Shown here one piece after another: positions 7,610 to 16,798 of a DNA stretch of 64,000 bases. Numbering within the stretch: position 1 is the first letter of the stretch; each line of letters opens with the position of its first letter. Under the pieces are notes generated by a model. The model was not told the DNA's origin, did no database searches, and saw only the letters and a program-made list of their open reading frames with translations. Position numbers and translations under genes: made by a program. Source of the DNA: Paenibacillus terrigena DSM 21567 (lineage in GTDB: Bacteria; Bacillota; Bacilli; Paenibacillales; Paenibacillaceae); assembly GCF_000374845.1 (NCBI RefSeq), contig NZ_KB895415.1, forward strand, positions 372,001-436,000. The letters are read 5' to 3'.

Positions 7610-9823
7610 TTCCAAAAGCTTCTTCATCTCCACTTGTGCTCTGGACCAATCTTGCTCGGTCACTTGCTTCGTACTGTATTTGGCTTGTTCGAACAATGCG
7701 AGCAAGCCGCTCCACGCCCCTCGAAGGGCCTCCTTCTCCTGTTCCCACCTAACCACGCTCTCACGCAGCGTCTCGTGTTCTTCACGGCGAAGTCCCTTGC
7801 GTCGACAATGTCGAATCCAATGTTCGGTCAGTACGATGAGCTTCTGATCACTTGAAGGCCTTCGCCCCGCGAGCATCGCCCGCCACCAGATTGTCCCTAA
7901 CAACCGGTATTTCCATACCAGGAACCACAGCGCGAAGATGAGGATGATGAATAATGTTCCATAAATAGCGAGCGGTGAAACAGCCCCCGAATTGCCTCCG
8001 TTCGTCACTTCTTCGGTCATTTTCTCCTCTTCTGTTACAGGAAGTATAGACGCTTGCTGCTCTTCCTGTTGTAATGTGACAGGAATTGAAAACCCAGGTG
8101 TCGCCTCAAATGGTACCCAACCAAAGCCTTCGAAGTAAACCTCCGCCCATGAATGAGCGTCCGCATTACTCACATAATAGGTTCCTTCTTCACGCTGCAT
8201 CTCCTCATGCATCGCATAGGAAGAGATCTGATCTGATCGAGGTCCTGCCTTGGCGCCGGTCGTATACCCCTTCACCCACCTTGCAGGGATCCCTAATGAC
8301 CTCGTCATGACAACGAGCGATGTCGAGAAGTAATCGCAGTACCCTTCTTTCATATCGAACAAGAAGCTATCAACGAAATCGCCACTCACCTTGCGTGATA
8401 AATCAGGCTCATTCGTATATTTGAATTCCCCGGAAATTAGATAGGTTTTGAGTGCTTTGATCCGATCATAATCATTCGTCAGGCCGGCAGTAATTGATCT
8501 CGCCAGCTCCTGCACACGGGCAGGGAGTTCATGAGGCAGCTGCAAGTCCACGGCTTGGGCCGCAGATAATGTTCGTCCCGAATTACTGCCAAAATTACGT
8601 AACTCCTGTTCATCAATTTGCGGAATCTGAGACACAATCGTATATTGCTTCGGATACGAAGGTGCTGCGGTATCAGCCCACGTCAATGTGGAGGTATCCG
8701 AATCCCAACGAAGATTCGACAAGCTGCCTTCGCCTCCAAGCTGTGTCACCTGCCCAATCGGATACGCGCCGAACAGTACCGGATATGGCTCAGCCCGTGT
8801 GATGGTCACCGTTGCCGTTAACTCGGCTGTCTTCGAGAACTTCATGCCTCTCGAATCCAGCGGCCTATTTAACACTACAAATGGCAGGTCAGCGTTCTTC
8901 TTCTCAGGCAAGGTCTCCCAGCCTTTCCCTGTGTAGATCGAGCGCGTCTCTCCACGCCAGTAACTCTTCCGATTGGTCGTGATCTGCATCACATTACTGT
9001 AATCGAAAGTGAACCCGCTGCCCAGCTCACTGTCATCCCGACCATACCCTGATCGATATATACCAACCTGGATCTTCTCTCCATCCTTTGCATTATAGAA
9101 GACCGGTACAGCTTCACCTTTCCAAGTCTTCCATAGCGTATATGGATCTGTTACCAACGGAGCTGTGGAGGGCATACTGACCCCCACCAAGAAAATAACG
9201 GAAAGTAAGAGTCCCACGGTCGTAAGCAAACGCAGCGGATAGGAAGCTAAATGCCGCCATCCTTCCGGATATTTATCCCTTAACACAACACAATGATCGG
9301 TGATTAACCACGCGAGACCAAGCAGCATGGTCCAAGCAACGGCGAGCCATAAGTTCATTTCTGTAAATGAATCTAGGATAGCCAGTCCAATCATTTGAAG
9401 GACGATAAGCGCAACGATCCGCACGCGACTTCGCACCCATACCATAATAAGCTCCAATAAAATCCAAGTCCCAAGCGCAAATAAAATATAAGGAAACAGG
9501 CTCTTGAAGAATAAGATCGTGTTCTCAACCCTATCCTCCGGTTGCTCTGCGTACAAGTGGTAGGCGCGAAGCACTTGATAGTGAATCAGCAACATAACCA
9601 AAACGATAAAGACACGGCGAATCCACGGACGAAGCGGAATGAAGAAATGAACTGCAACTGCACTGATCAAAGTGAGACGAACAATCTCCATCGTCTCCTC
9701 CCACCAAATCGTCTCGAGTGGTCCGAACCATTGCCACAGCATGGCTGCCGCGCATAGCATCATCAATTGACGGAGTCCGTCTATCCTAAGATTTCGAAAT
9801 ACTACTCGCAGCCACTTGCCCAT
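7601..9823 (-). CDS. Membrane-anchored transglutaminase-like protein (TgpA type)
   Basis: 740 residues. The first ~220 contain about six hydrophobic helices, then a large external domain with a transglutaminase core: Cys496 in KEGYCDYFS, His557 in DAHSWAEVY, and an acidic residue at 573 in WVPFEATPGF. A last membrane helix near 620-645 is followed by a basic and acidic C-terminal tail of the DUF4129 type. Transglutaminase-like proteins of this layout act as cysteine protease-like or crosslinking enzymes at the cell surface; the substrate is unknown. The start is preceded by GTTAGGAGGG and overlaps the DUF58 gene by 38 bases. The moxR-DUF58-transglutaminase order is a common conserved trio. 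Confidence 0.93.
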   Translation of the reverse strand: MGKWLRVVFRNLRIDGLRQLMMLCAAAMLWQWFGPLETIWWEETMEIVRLTLISAVAVHFFIPLRPWIRRVFIVLVMLLIHYQVLRAYHLYAEQPEDRVENTILFFKSLFPYILFALGTWILLELIMVWVRSRVRIVALIVLQMIGLAILDSFTEMNLWLAVAWTMLLGLAWLITDHCVVLRDKYPEGWRHLASYPLRLLTTVGLLLSVIFLVGVSMPSTAPLVTDPYTLWKTWKGEAVPVFYNAKDGEKIQVGIYRSGYGRDDSELGSGFTFDYSNVMQITTNRKSYWRGETRSIYTGKGWETLPEKKNADLPFVVLNRPLDSRGMKFSKTAELTATVTITRAEPYPVLFGAYPIGQVTQLGGEGSLSNLRWDSDTSTLTWADTAAPSYPKQYTIVSQIPQIDEQELRNFGSNSGRTLSAAQAVDLQLPHELPARVQELARSITAGLTNDYDRIKALKTYLISGEFKYTNEPDLSRKVSGDFVDSFLFDMKEGYCDYFSTSLVVMTRSLGIPARWVKGYTTGAKAGPRSDQISSYAMHEEMQREEGTYYVSNADAHSWAEVYFEGFGWVPFEATPGFSIPVTLQQEEQQASILPVTEEEKMTEEVTNGGNSGAVSPLAIYGTLFIILIFALWFLVWKYRLLGTIWWRAMLAGRRPSSDQKLIVLTEHWIRHCRRKGLRREEHETLRESVVRWEQEKEALRGAWSGLLALFEQAKYSTKQVTEQDWSRAQVEMKKLLERL

Positions 9824-11084
9824 TAGCCCACCCTCCTAACACCACAGGAAGTTCTTGCAATTGTCGAATTGAATAGGCTGGAATGCCCCTGGACATCAGG
9901 AATGCACTCCAATTGTCTTGCGATGCACCGTCCGGATCCGTTAAATGAATATGACTCACGCCCATCTGCTTCTGCTGAAGGAAACTAAAAAGTCGCAGCA
10001 CCTTGTCATTCGCACTCGGACTAATTAATACGTAGAAGCTGCCTTGAACAGACTTTGAACCCATTTGCTGCAACCTAACACTTAGATCCTGATAACCATC
10101 TGCCTCTGTCTCCATAAGATGGTCATTCATAAGCCTCTGCTGATGTGCTGAACTACCTGCCTCAAATGTCTCCACGGTTTTCCCAAGCGAAATAAGTCCT
10201 AGAGGTATATGCCGTTCGCGCCCGTAAGCCAACAGCGAAGCTGCGACGGAAATAGCAAGCTCGAATTGTTCTTCCGTGTAATAATGACGCTGCGTTCGAT
10301 CTAGAATCAGCATCATAGAGGGCAAAGACTCTCGTTCAAATTCTTTGGACTTCCAGTGCCCCGTCTTCGCGGTTGCATTCCAATGAATCCGTGATATGCG
10401 GTCGCCATAGATGTACTCCCGCACGCCATTGATTTGCGTCGTTTCTCTCGTCGATCTCTGGATGAATGCATTCCTTCCGAAGCCTTGTTCCCGAGAATCG
10501 AATATTTTCCACTTTGGAATACGGACGGTATGGGGAAGCACGGAGAACTGCGTCGGTACCGTAATCGTAGCTTTATGCTGGAACAATCCTATGACATCTT
10601 CCATCGCGCATTCCGATTCTCCGAAGCTATAGAAGCCTCGCCGAAGATTCGATAAGTTATAACGCATTACACATTGCCGATTCCAATCGGGGAGGACTAA
10701 TGATTCGAACGTCTTCGTCTCCCCGTGCCTTCGGACCAACTGATCGCGAAGCAAGACGTAAGGCGTAATCCCAATCGGCTGTACTTTAATGGTTAATTGG
10801 GCCTCGATCGAATCCCCTGCATGAAAAACTAACCGATGCTCCCCCTCATAGAGCAGTTCCCGCTTCCCTGTCGATTTGGATATCCCGCTCCATCTGCCAA
10901 TCCATAGATATAGACATAAGACAGACATCATGGCGAGCAGCATGAAGGAGGTCTTCCCCCCTTGAAAGAGAAAGAAGAGCAGACAAACACACCAAATCGT
11001 GACGATCATCCAGAACCTGAGCGAGTACGCGGACTTCCCGCTTCGGCGGAGGTTAAACCGAGACGCAAATGGCTTCATTCGCAT
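9786..11084 (-). CDS. DUF58 protein
   Basis: 432 residues. Two hydrophobic segments near residues 25-65 anchor the protein; the rest is soluble. The DUF58 signature is GDRISRIHWNATAKTG near residue 230, followed by a von Willebrand A-like region (LILDRTQR). DUF58 proteins are thought to be clients or partners of MoxR ATPases. The gene starts three bases after moxR ends and overlaps the transglutaminase gene. A second ATG two codons downstream is an equally good start. Biochemical function is unknown. Confidence 0.92.
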   Translation of the reverse strand: MRMKPFASRFNLRRSGKSAYSLRFWMIVTIWCVCLLFFLFQGGKTSFMLLAMMSVLCLYLWIGRWSGISKSTGKRELLYEGEHRLVFHAGDSIEAQLTIKVQPIGITPYVLLRDQLVRRHGETKTFESLVLPDWNRQCVMRYNLSNLRRGFYSFGESECAMEDVIGLFQHKATITVPTQFSVLPHTVRIPKWKIFDSREQGFGRNAFIQRSTRETTQINGVREYIYGDRISRIHWNATAKTGHWKSKEFERESLPSMMLILDRTQRHYYTEEQFELAISVAASLLAYGRERHIPLGLISLGKTVETFEAGSSAHQQRLMNDHLMETEADGYQDLSVRLQQMGSKSVQGSFYVLISPSANDKVLRLFSFLQQKQMGVSHIHLTDPDGASQDNWSAFLMSRGIPAYSIRQLQELPVVLGGWANGQVAASSISKS

Positions 11085-11087
11085 GCA

Positions 11088-12041
11088 TCATCGCTCCATT
11101 CTTACGGGAGCATCCACCTGTTTCAATACTTGCTCGATAAAAGACTGCGGCGACACCCCTTCCATACGCGCTTCCGGACGAAGGGTAATGCGGTGTGCAA
11201 GGATATGTGGGGCAAGCTGCTTCAGGTCATCAGGCAGAACATAGTCCCGACCATGAAGGAATGCGAAGGCTTTGGCAGCGGACATAAAAGACACCGATGC
11301 ACGCGGGCTTGCACCGAGTAACGATAAGGCATGATCCCGAGTCTTACGAACAATCTGAACGAGATAATCGCCGACGGCCGGATCAATATGCACATTTCGC
11401 ACTTCCGCTTGAAGTGTTGATAATTGATCGAGATTTGTGACGCTCTGCACCGTATCGATTGGTTGTCCATACTGGTGCGAGTACAGCAGCTGCTTCTCTG
11501 TCGCTGCATCTGGATAACCCAGCGAGATACGCATCATAAATCGATCTAACTGCGCTTCGGGCAGCATATACGTCCCATCAAATTCGATTGGGTTCTGCGT
11601 CGCGAAGAGCATGAACGGCTGTGGCAGCGCATAGCTTTCGCCGTCAACGGTTACATACCTTTCTTCCATGGCTTCCAGAAGTGCAGATTGCGTCTTCGTC
11701 GTCGCACGGTTGATTTCATCTACCAGTAATATATTCGTGAAAACCGGACCATTGCGGAATACGAATTGCTCCTCACCCGGGTGGAATATCGACACGCCCG
11801 TGATATCACTCGGCAATAAATCCGGATGGCATTGAATGCGTCTGAATTGACCATCTAATGTTTTCGCTAAGGCTTTGATTAATTGCGTTTTGCCTGTACC
11901 TGGCACATCTTCCACAAGCACGTGCCCTCCTGCGAGTACGGCAGTAAGGAGCAGCTTAATCTCTAGGCTTTTGCCGAGAATGCATCCTTCTAGCTGGGTC
12001 TGAATCGCTGAAATCGAGTGCGTATACGAGTTCATATTCAT
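11088..12041 (-). CDS. MoxR-family AAA+ ATPase
   Basis: 317 residues. Walker A is PGTGKTQL (about residues 47-54), Walker B is ILLVDEINRA, and the sensor sequence is FATQNPIEFDGTY; the C-terminal lid domain carries SPRASV. MoxR ATPases act as chaperones that activate or assemble von Willebrand-domain partners, here presumably the DUF58 protein encoded next. It is the first gene of its operon; its promoter must lie in 12042-12224, where I saw no clear consensus. Confidence 0.95.
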   Translation of the reverse strand: MNMNSYTHSISAIQTQLEGCILGKSLEIKLLLTAVLAGGHVLVEDVPGTGKTQLIKALAKTLDGQFRRIQCHPDLLPSDITGVSIFHPGEEQFVFRNGPVFTNILLVDEINRATTKTQSALLEAMEERYVTVDGESYALPQPFMLFATQNPIEFDGTYMLPEAQLDRFMMRISLGYPDAATEKQLLYSHQYGQPIDTVQSVTNLDQLSTLQAEVRNVHIDPAVGDYLVQIVRKTRDHALSLLGASPRASVSFMSAAKAFAFLHGRDYVLPDDLKQLAPHILAHRITLRPEARMEGVSPQSFIEQVLKQVDAPVRMER

Positions 12042-12161
12042 GGCGCAACAACCCTTTCATCATCTGATAAAATATTCCATTTATTTTATTTTACATGATG
12101 AATAATAAGGCGTATATAGTAGAGTTTTACAGCGTTAGATGTTGTTTCCCACAAAGGAACC

Positions 12162-12214
12162 CCACAAAGTGATGTTTTTGCGTTGAAAGCGATTCAGGTA
12201 CTTCGCTGGAACAC
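12162..12214. repeat. Dispersed intergenic repeat, copy B
   Basis: Related to 1073-1126: both start CCACAAAGTG and share GAA, ATTCAG, TACTT and GC blocks at matching spacing. A partial extra copy of the first block (CCCACAAAGG) lies just upstream at 12148-12157. It sits between moxR and the spoVAE terminator. Confidence 0.55.
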
Positions 12215-12224
12215 AAAAATAAAA

Positions 12225-12273
12225 ATAGACAAAGAGTGCCGTGACGAATGATTCATCACTTCTCTTTGCCTAT
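12225..12273 (-). terminator. Terminator of spoVAE
   Basis: Arms ATAGACAAAGAG and CTCTTTGCCTAT form a long stem with a second inner stem (GTGACGAAT with ATTCATCAC). An A-rich stretch at 12215-12224 gives the T-run on the minus strand. Confidence 0.8.
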
Positions 12274-12294
12274 TTCATAACTGCTTCATACCTG

Positions 12295-12645
12295 TCAGCC
12301 TTTCGGCTTCACGATAAGCGAAGCCAGGAACGAAAATATAATCGCAGACGATATCCCCGCACTAGTTACTTCAAAGATCCCTGTGATTACACCAACCCAG
12401 CCGTCTCGCTTAAGCTCCGTCAATGCACCGTGAACAAGGGCATTCCCGAAGCTGGTAATCGGTACCGTCGCACCTGCGCCTGCAAAATCAATCAGTGGTT
12501 CATACCAACCAAATCCATCCAGCACAGCGCCTGCAACGACCAATGTCGTCATTGTATGTGCCGGCGTTAATTTGAACACATCAAACATCAATTGCCCGAT
12601 CACGCAGATCAGCCCCCCAATAACAAAGGCCCATAGAAACTGCAC
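12295..12645 (-). CDS. spoVAE: Stage V sporulation protein AE (SpoVAEb type)
   Basis: 116 residues with about four hydrophobic helices; the motif [22 protein letters not shown] and the glycine-rich [10 protein letters not shown] are characteristic of SpoVAE. In Bacillus, SpoVA proteins form the spore inner-membrane channel that moves dipicolinic acid and calcium during sporulation and germination. Here the gene stands alone, without spoVAC or spoVAD beside it. The start is GTG (12643-12645), preceded by GGAGGGATGAATC. It follows the MFS gene by 53 bases and could be cotranscribed; a sigma-G promoter was looked for and not convincingly found. Confidence 0.93.
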   Translation of the reverse strand: MQFLWAFVIGGLICVIGQLMFDVFKLTPAHTMTTLVVAGAVLDGFGWYEPLIDFAGAGATVPITSFGNALVHGALTELKRDGWVGVITGIFEVTSAGISSAIIFSFLASLIVKPKG

Positions 12646-12698
12646 GATTCATCCCTCCAGACTTCCTCAACCTGCTGCATACTGCACTAACAATTACA

Positions 12699-13955
12699 TT
12701 ATGAGTTATTCGAGGTCTGGTTATGCGAACCATGCAGATATTCATCTGGATTGAACCGGCGAAGCATCGATAGCTTAGGCAGAAGGAACAGAATAAAGAC
12801 AAGTAGAATCACGCCCATCCCGATCACTGCGGCTTGAATCGGCACTCTGGTACTCAAATACAAATAAATGAACAATCCAATAATCGTTAAGGAGTTCTCC
12901 ACCAAATTCTGAACAGCAATCGTCTTGCCTGCACCGACTAAATCTTTACCAACCGTCTGTAGAATGGTATTCATTGGAATGAGGAAAATCCCCCCGAATA
13001 CACCAATGAAAAATAACATGATCACCGCAAGAATCAAATTATGCATAAAGGCAGTAATCAATACGCAGAACACCATCAAAAATCCAAAATAATACGATAA
13101 GTACATTTTACCTACAGGGATTAGTTTCGGCATGAGGACAGAACCGAGTACGACGCCAATCGCGGTACTGCCGATAATCATCGATTGCTGATCGGTATTC
13201 GTAATGCCAAGATTCGCCGGAATCCACGCGACGAGCGCAATCCGAAGCACCGTAGCCGTTAGCCAGAAAGCTCCTGTCGCAATAAGTGAAAATTGAGCCT
13301 GCGGATGACGGAACAACGTACGCGTATCCTGAAAGAATCTTTTTGCTGCAGCCACGTATTGAATTTGTGAATTTCCCGGATTCTTCGGGATAAGGAACGT
13401 AAGCCCAAAGGACAACCCATAGACAACAAAACAAGTGATCAGACCCAGCAGATCCGAATATTCCGCAAGGAACCCACCAATAACCGTACCCAAGAGGATC
13501 GCTAGAATCGTCGTGCCTTCCACCTTCGAATTGGCGCGAAGCAGTTCCTCCTCTGTGGAGGTAAGCTCGGTCAGAATCCCATACTTTGCAGGGGAATAGA
13601 TCACCGCTCCAATCCCGAGAATCGCATAACAGAAGATCGGATGAAGTCCGAAGATGAGCAGCAGTATGGCCGCTGCCTTAAATAGATTACCGACCATGAG
13701 CACGCCAGACTTTGCGTTACGGTCTGCAAAAGAGCCGACGAATGGCGCCAAGATCAGGAAGACCGCTAGAAATCCAATCTGTATGTAGGTGACCGCTTGA
13801 TCTGGATTCTCCAGACCTTGCCGCTTCAGCATGCCGATAATGATGAAGAAATTCAAATTATCGGAGAAAGCGCTCATGAACTGGGTCAATACCACCGAAT
13901 TGACTGGATTCAGCCAACGTCGTGGTGAACGAGCAGAGTCTCGTGTGTGAACCAT
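12699..13955 (-). CDS. MFS transporter, LplT-like
   Basis: 418 residues, about twelve membrane helices. The sequences FMSAFSDNLNFF near the N-terminus, GSFADRNAKSGVLMVGNLFKAA between helices 2 and 3, and SPAKYGILTELT are typical of the branch that contains LplT, the lysophospholipid transporter of Gram-negative bacteria. In Bacillales the substrate is not established, so the comparison only names the subfamily. RBS AAAGGAGAAATTATACG precedes the ATG. It lies upstream of spoVAE on the same strand. Confidence 0.82.
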   Translation of the reverse strand: MVHTRDSARSPRRWLNPVNSVVLTQFMSAFSDNLNFFIIIGMLKRQGLENPDQAVTYIQIGFLAVFLILAPFVGSFADRNAKSGVLMVGNLFKAAAILLLIFGLHPIFCYAILGIGAVIYSPAKYGILTELTSTEEELLRANSKVEGTTILAILLGTVIGGFLAEYSDLLGLITCFVVYGLSFGLTFLIPKNPGNSQIQYVAAAKRFFQDTRTLFRHPQAQFSLIATGAFWLTATVLRIALVAWIPANLGITNTDQQSMIIGSTAIGVVLGSVLMPKLIPVGKMYLSYYFGFLMVFCVLITAFMHNLILAVIMLFFIGVFGGIFLIPMNTILQTVGKDLVGAGKTIAVQNLVENSLTIIGLFIYLYLSTRVPIQAAVIGMGVILLVFILFLLPKLSMLRRFNPDEYLHGSHNQTSNNS

Positions 13956-14107
13956 CGTATAATTTCTCCTTTATTCATGTTCCTATTTTTTACTATTGAG
14001 AAATATAACATAACCCTGTTCATCTGACTACGAATTCTGCCTTACGATATTGTAAGGAAATATCGATCTTCGGAATAGAAAACGCCACAACGCCTTGCAT
14101 GGACACG

Positions 14108-14154
14108 AAAAAAAAGCTAACCCAGAAGGTCAACCAAATGACGATCGGGTTAGC
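14108..14154 (-). terminator. Terminator of the aldo/keto reductase gene
   Basis: Perfect arms GCTAACCC (14116-14123) and GGGTTAGC (14147-14154), followed on the minus strand by eight T residues. Confidence 0.85.
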
Positions 14155-14169
14155 TTATCTTTTTGAGAA

Positions 14170-15066
14170 CTATCCTTCGACTAAATCTACCGCACTTGCA
14201 TTCGCAACAACCTGCTCCGGATTCTTGCAGCCCGGAATAACAGCTGTCACCGCAGGGTGCTTCAAGCACCAAGCTAGCGCCCATTGTGCCATATCAACGC
14301 CCTCAGGTACCTCGTCCCGCTTAATACGCTCTACCTCTTCGAGCTTGCGTCTGACCATGTCCGCATCATGACGGTGGCGTACATCCGTAGCATCGAATAC
14401 AGCACCTGGCTTGTATTTGCCGCTCAGATAACCACTCGCTAACGGAACACGTGCGAGCACGCCCAGATCCTGCTCTTGGCATGACGGGAAGACCCGGTTC
14501 TCTGGCGTACGATCGAGACGATTATACACGACTTGAATCGCTTGGGAATTGACTTGCGAGGAAGCCGCCGTCTGGTGCAGGTTATCATTGCTGCCAATGG
14601 ATGTACCTAAATGTCTGATTTTGCCCGCTTGGATCTGCTTATCGAGCACCGTCCACAGCGCATCGTTATCGAATGCTGCATCCGGTCCGGAGTGGAATTG
14701 ATAGAGATCAATATACTCCGTCTGCAAAGCCTTCAGGGATGCGTCGAGTTGCTTCACAACATCATCCGCACCATATGTATCCGTGCGCGTGAAGCGTTCG
14801 TGGAAATGGTGCCCGAATTTCGTCGCGATTACCCAATCCTCACGATTTCGGCGCGCGATATAATTCCCAATGAACTGCTCCGAGAGATGATCTCCATAGC
14901 ATTCTGCTGTATCAATCAGATTGATGCCTAATTCTTTTCCTTTATCAAGGATCGCATCCACTTCATCTTGTGTGAACTGCTGCCCCCACTCACCGCCGAA
15001 CTGCCAAGTCCCAAGACCGACCACGGATACATTCAACTCTGTCTTGCCTAATCTGCGATATTTCAC
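14170..15066 (-). CDS. Aldo/keto reductase
   Basis: 298 residues with an (alpha/beta)8 barrel pattern. The catalytic tetrad is visible: Asp in LIDTAECYG, Tyr in the same segment, Lys in VIATKFG and His in LYQFHSG. The NADPH phosphate-binding end PGCKNPEQV is near the C-terminus. These enzymes reduce aldehydes and ketones; the physiological substrate is unknown. The start is GTG (15064-15066) with AAAGGAGCGATCGTA in front. Monocistronic, with its own terminator. Confidence 0.92.
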   Translation of the reverse strand: MKYRRLGKTELNVSVVGLGTWQFGGEWGQQFTQDEVDAILDKGKELGINLIDTAECYGDHLSEQFIGNYIARRNREDWVIATKFGHHFHERFTRTDTYGADDVVKQLDASLKALQTEYIDLYQFHSGPDAAFDNDALWTVLDKQIQAGKIRHLGTSIGSNDNLHQTAASSQVNSQAIQVVYNRLDRTPENRVFPSCQEQDLGVLARVPLASGYLSGKYKPGAVFDATDVRHRHDADMVRRKLEEVERIKRDEVPEGVDMAQWALAWCLKHPAVTAVIPGCKNPEQVVANASAVDLVEG

Positions 15067-15223
15067 TACGATCGCTCCTTTATTTCATTATGTAGTCTAG
15101 ATATATTTCAAGCATACACTTCTCCGAACGATTATGCCACCGACAATGATTAAGCTAGCGTAAGATCCATATTCACAGGAAGTAGAGAACTTATCCGTTT
15201 CGAAAACAACATCAAAAAATATA

Positions 15224-15252
15224 TTGACTTTCTTTTTTATCGCAACTATACT
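15224..15252 (+). promoter_or_regulatory. Strong sigma-A promoter of the nitroreductase gene
   Basis: TTGACT and TATACT are separated by exactly 17 bases. Just downstream, TACTAAGTA and TATTAAGTA form a loose direct repeat around the expected start of transcription; it could bind a redox regulator, but that is only a suggestion. Confidence 0.8.
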
Positions 15253-15318
15253 AAGTACATAGAAATTATTAAGTAACAAACAAAAATATATTAACGAGTC
15301 GAAAGGAATTGAAACAAC

Positions 15319-15918
15319 ATGACTAAAACATTATTCCAAGCTATTGAAGACAGACGTTCCGTATACGGTATTTCGAAAGAAGCTGTTGTATCCGATGCTC
15401 GCATTCAAGAAATCGTTGAGTTTGCTGTCAAACATACACCATCTTCGTTCAACTCCCAAAGCGCACGTGTCGTTGTACTCTTGAACGAACAGCATAATAA
15501 ATTGTGGGATATCACGAAAGAAACGCTTCGCAAAATCGTTCCTGCTGATCAATTCGAGCCAACAGCACAAAAAATGGAAGCTTTCCGCAGCGGTTATGGT
15601 ACGGTATTGTATTTCGAAGACAACACGGTCATCGAAGGACTTCAAAGCAATTTCGCAGCGTATGCAGACCGTTTCCCTACATGGGCTCAACAATCGAACG
15701 GTATGCTTCAACTTGTGATCTGGACAGCACTTGAAGAAGAAGGCTTCGGCGCAACGCTTCAACACTACAACCCATTGATCGATGAGCAAGTGCAGCAAGA
15801 ATGGAACATTCCTGCAAGCTGGCAATTGGTTGCTCAAATGCCATTCGGTAAGCCAGTAGGCGAAGTGGGCGAGAAACAATTCCAACCGCTTGACAGCCGC
15901 GTTAAAGTATTCAACTAA
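15319..15918 (+). CDS. Nitroreductase-family oxidoreductase
   Basis: 199 residues of the FMN-dependent nitroreductase fold, in the branch with fungal Hbn1/Frm2 and bacterial nitroreductase-like proteins. The N-terminal DRRSVYGISK and the FMN-binding SSFNSQSARVVVL segment are present, with GFGATLQHYNP and the C-terminal PFGKPVGEVGEK. It probably reduces nitro or quinone compounds with NAD(P)H, in stress protection (inference). RBS GAAAGGAATTG precedes the ATG. It is one of few plus-strand genes here, with a strong promoter and a bidirectional terminator. Confidence 0.9.
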   Translation: MTKTLFQAIEDRRSVYGISKEAVVSDARIQEIVEFAVKHTPSSFNSQSARVVVLLNEQHNKLWDITKETLRKIVPADQFEPTAQKMEAFRSGYGTVLYFEDNTVIEGLQSNFAAYADRFPTWAQQSNGMLQLVIWTALEEEGFGATLQHYNPLIDEQVQQEWNIPASWQLVAQMPFGKPVGEVGEKQFQPLDSRVKVFN

Positions 15919-15944
15919 TTCGACGATCGACAATGTTAAAATAA

Positions 15945-15994
15945 AAGCCGACCATGAGCTCAGCCACTTTCGCTGCGTTCATGGTCGGCTTTTT
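15945..15994. terminator. Bidirectional terminator
   Basis: Arms AAGCCGACCATGA and TCATGGTCGGCTT are perfect complements, with T-rich sequence on the plus strand side and A-rich sequence on the other. It separates the convergent nitroreductase and lipoprotein genes. Confidence 0.88.
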
Positions 15995-15999
15995 GTCTG

Positions 16000-16653
16000 T
16001 TATTGCGTTGAAGAGGATGATTCATTTCCTTTGCCCGTTGGCGAGAATCCCATCCCTCCATTACGAATGGTCACGTACGAGGCTTGTCCTTGCGCATCCG
16101 GATTCATCCAAACCGTGATCACTTCGTCCGCCTTCAGCTCCTTCACCGTGAGCTGCTTGAATGCCATTGTGCCATCCGTCCAACTCATCGTGTAGATCGG
16201 TGTCCCTTCGGGGATTTGAATATGCTGTTTCTCTTCGTCGAACTGCATTTCTCGTCCGCCGCCTCCACCTCGTCGCTGGTCGGCTGCTTCGCCGTCGCCG
16301 CTTGATTGCGCCGGCGCTGTCCGGCCCTCCTCGCCATTGCCTTGACTCCGCTGTCCACCGCCCATCCTTGCGCCGGGGTCCATTTTAGACGGCTGTATTG
16401 TAATATCCGTTCCGTTCACCGCGACCACTTTGGCCATTAGATCTGCATTGCGGTCAGGCTGATCCGGCGCCTTCTGGAACATGCCTCCGCGATGCGGTCC
16501 GCCCGTTCCAGACTGTCCATCGGGGGCCGAATTGAAAGCTGAGGTTCCCTTATGGGATTCGGCAGCGCTGCTACAACCTCCCACCCAGATCAATGCGATC
16601 ATAAGACTTGCCATACACGCCATTTTTCCATAGGTATGTAGCTTCATTTCCAT
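16000..16653 (-). CDS. Putative lipoprotein with Gly/Gln/Arg-rich middle
   Basis: 217 residues, product unknown. A signal peptide ends in the lipobox VGGC at Cys27, so the mature protein should be lipid-anchored outside the membrane. The middle part (about residues 40-145) is low complexity and rich in Gly, Gln, Arg and Ser. Two short folded-looking segments flank it: VVAVNGTDITIQPSKM and VKELKADEVITVWMNPD, which resemble the two halves of small beta-barrel domains seen in Paenibacillus lipoproteins. The start at 16653 was preferred because GAAGGA lies six bases upstream; the ATG six bases earlier is too near that site. The hairpin at 16733-16779 lies upstream. Confidence 0.7.
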   Translation of the reverse strand: MEMKLHTYGKMACMASLMIALIWVGGCSSAAESHKGTSAFNSAPDGQSGTGGPHRGGMFQKAPDQPDRNADLMAKVVAVNGTDITIQPSKMDPGARMGGGQRSQGNGEEGRTAPAQSSGDGEAADQRRGGGGGREMQFDEEKQHIQIPEGTPIYTMSWTDGTMAFKQLTVKELKADEVITVWMNPDAQGQASYVTIRNGGMGFSPTGKGNESSSSTQ

Positions 16654-16732
16654 CACCATTCCTTCATCGATTATGCAACGACTAGCATAACAGAAGGATA
16701 TGAACAAAATATGTACACGCAAAGAGAAACGA

Positions 16733-16779
16733 GAAGCCGACGCTTAAGCAGCATATCAAGCTGCCAAGGTCGGCTTTTT
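16733..16779 (+). terminator. Hairpin with T-run on the plus strand
   Basis: Arms GAAGCCGAC and GTCGGCTTTTT enclose a second stem GCAGC/GCTGC. The T-run is on the plus strand, although both neighbouring genes are on the minus strand; in the minus direction the tail is less T-rich, so it may serve the GH84 gene only weakly. Confidence 0.5.
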
Positions 16780-16798
16780 CGCAAGTTATCGATTTTAT

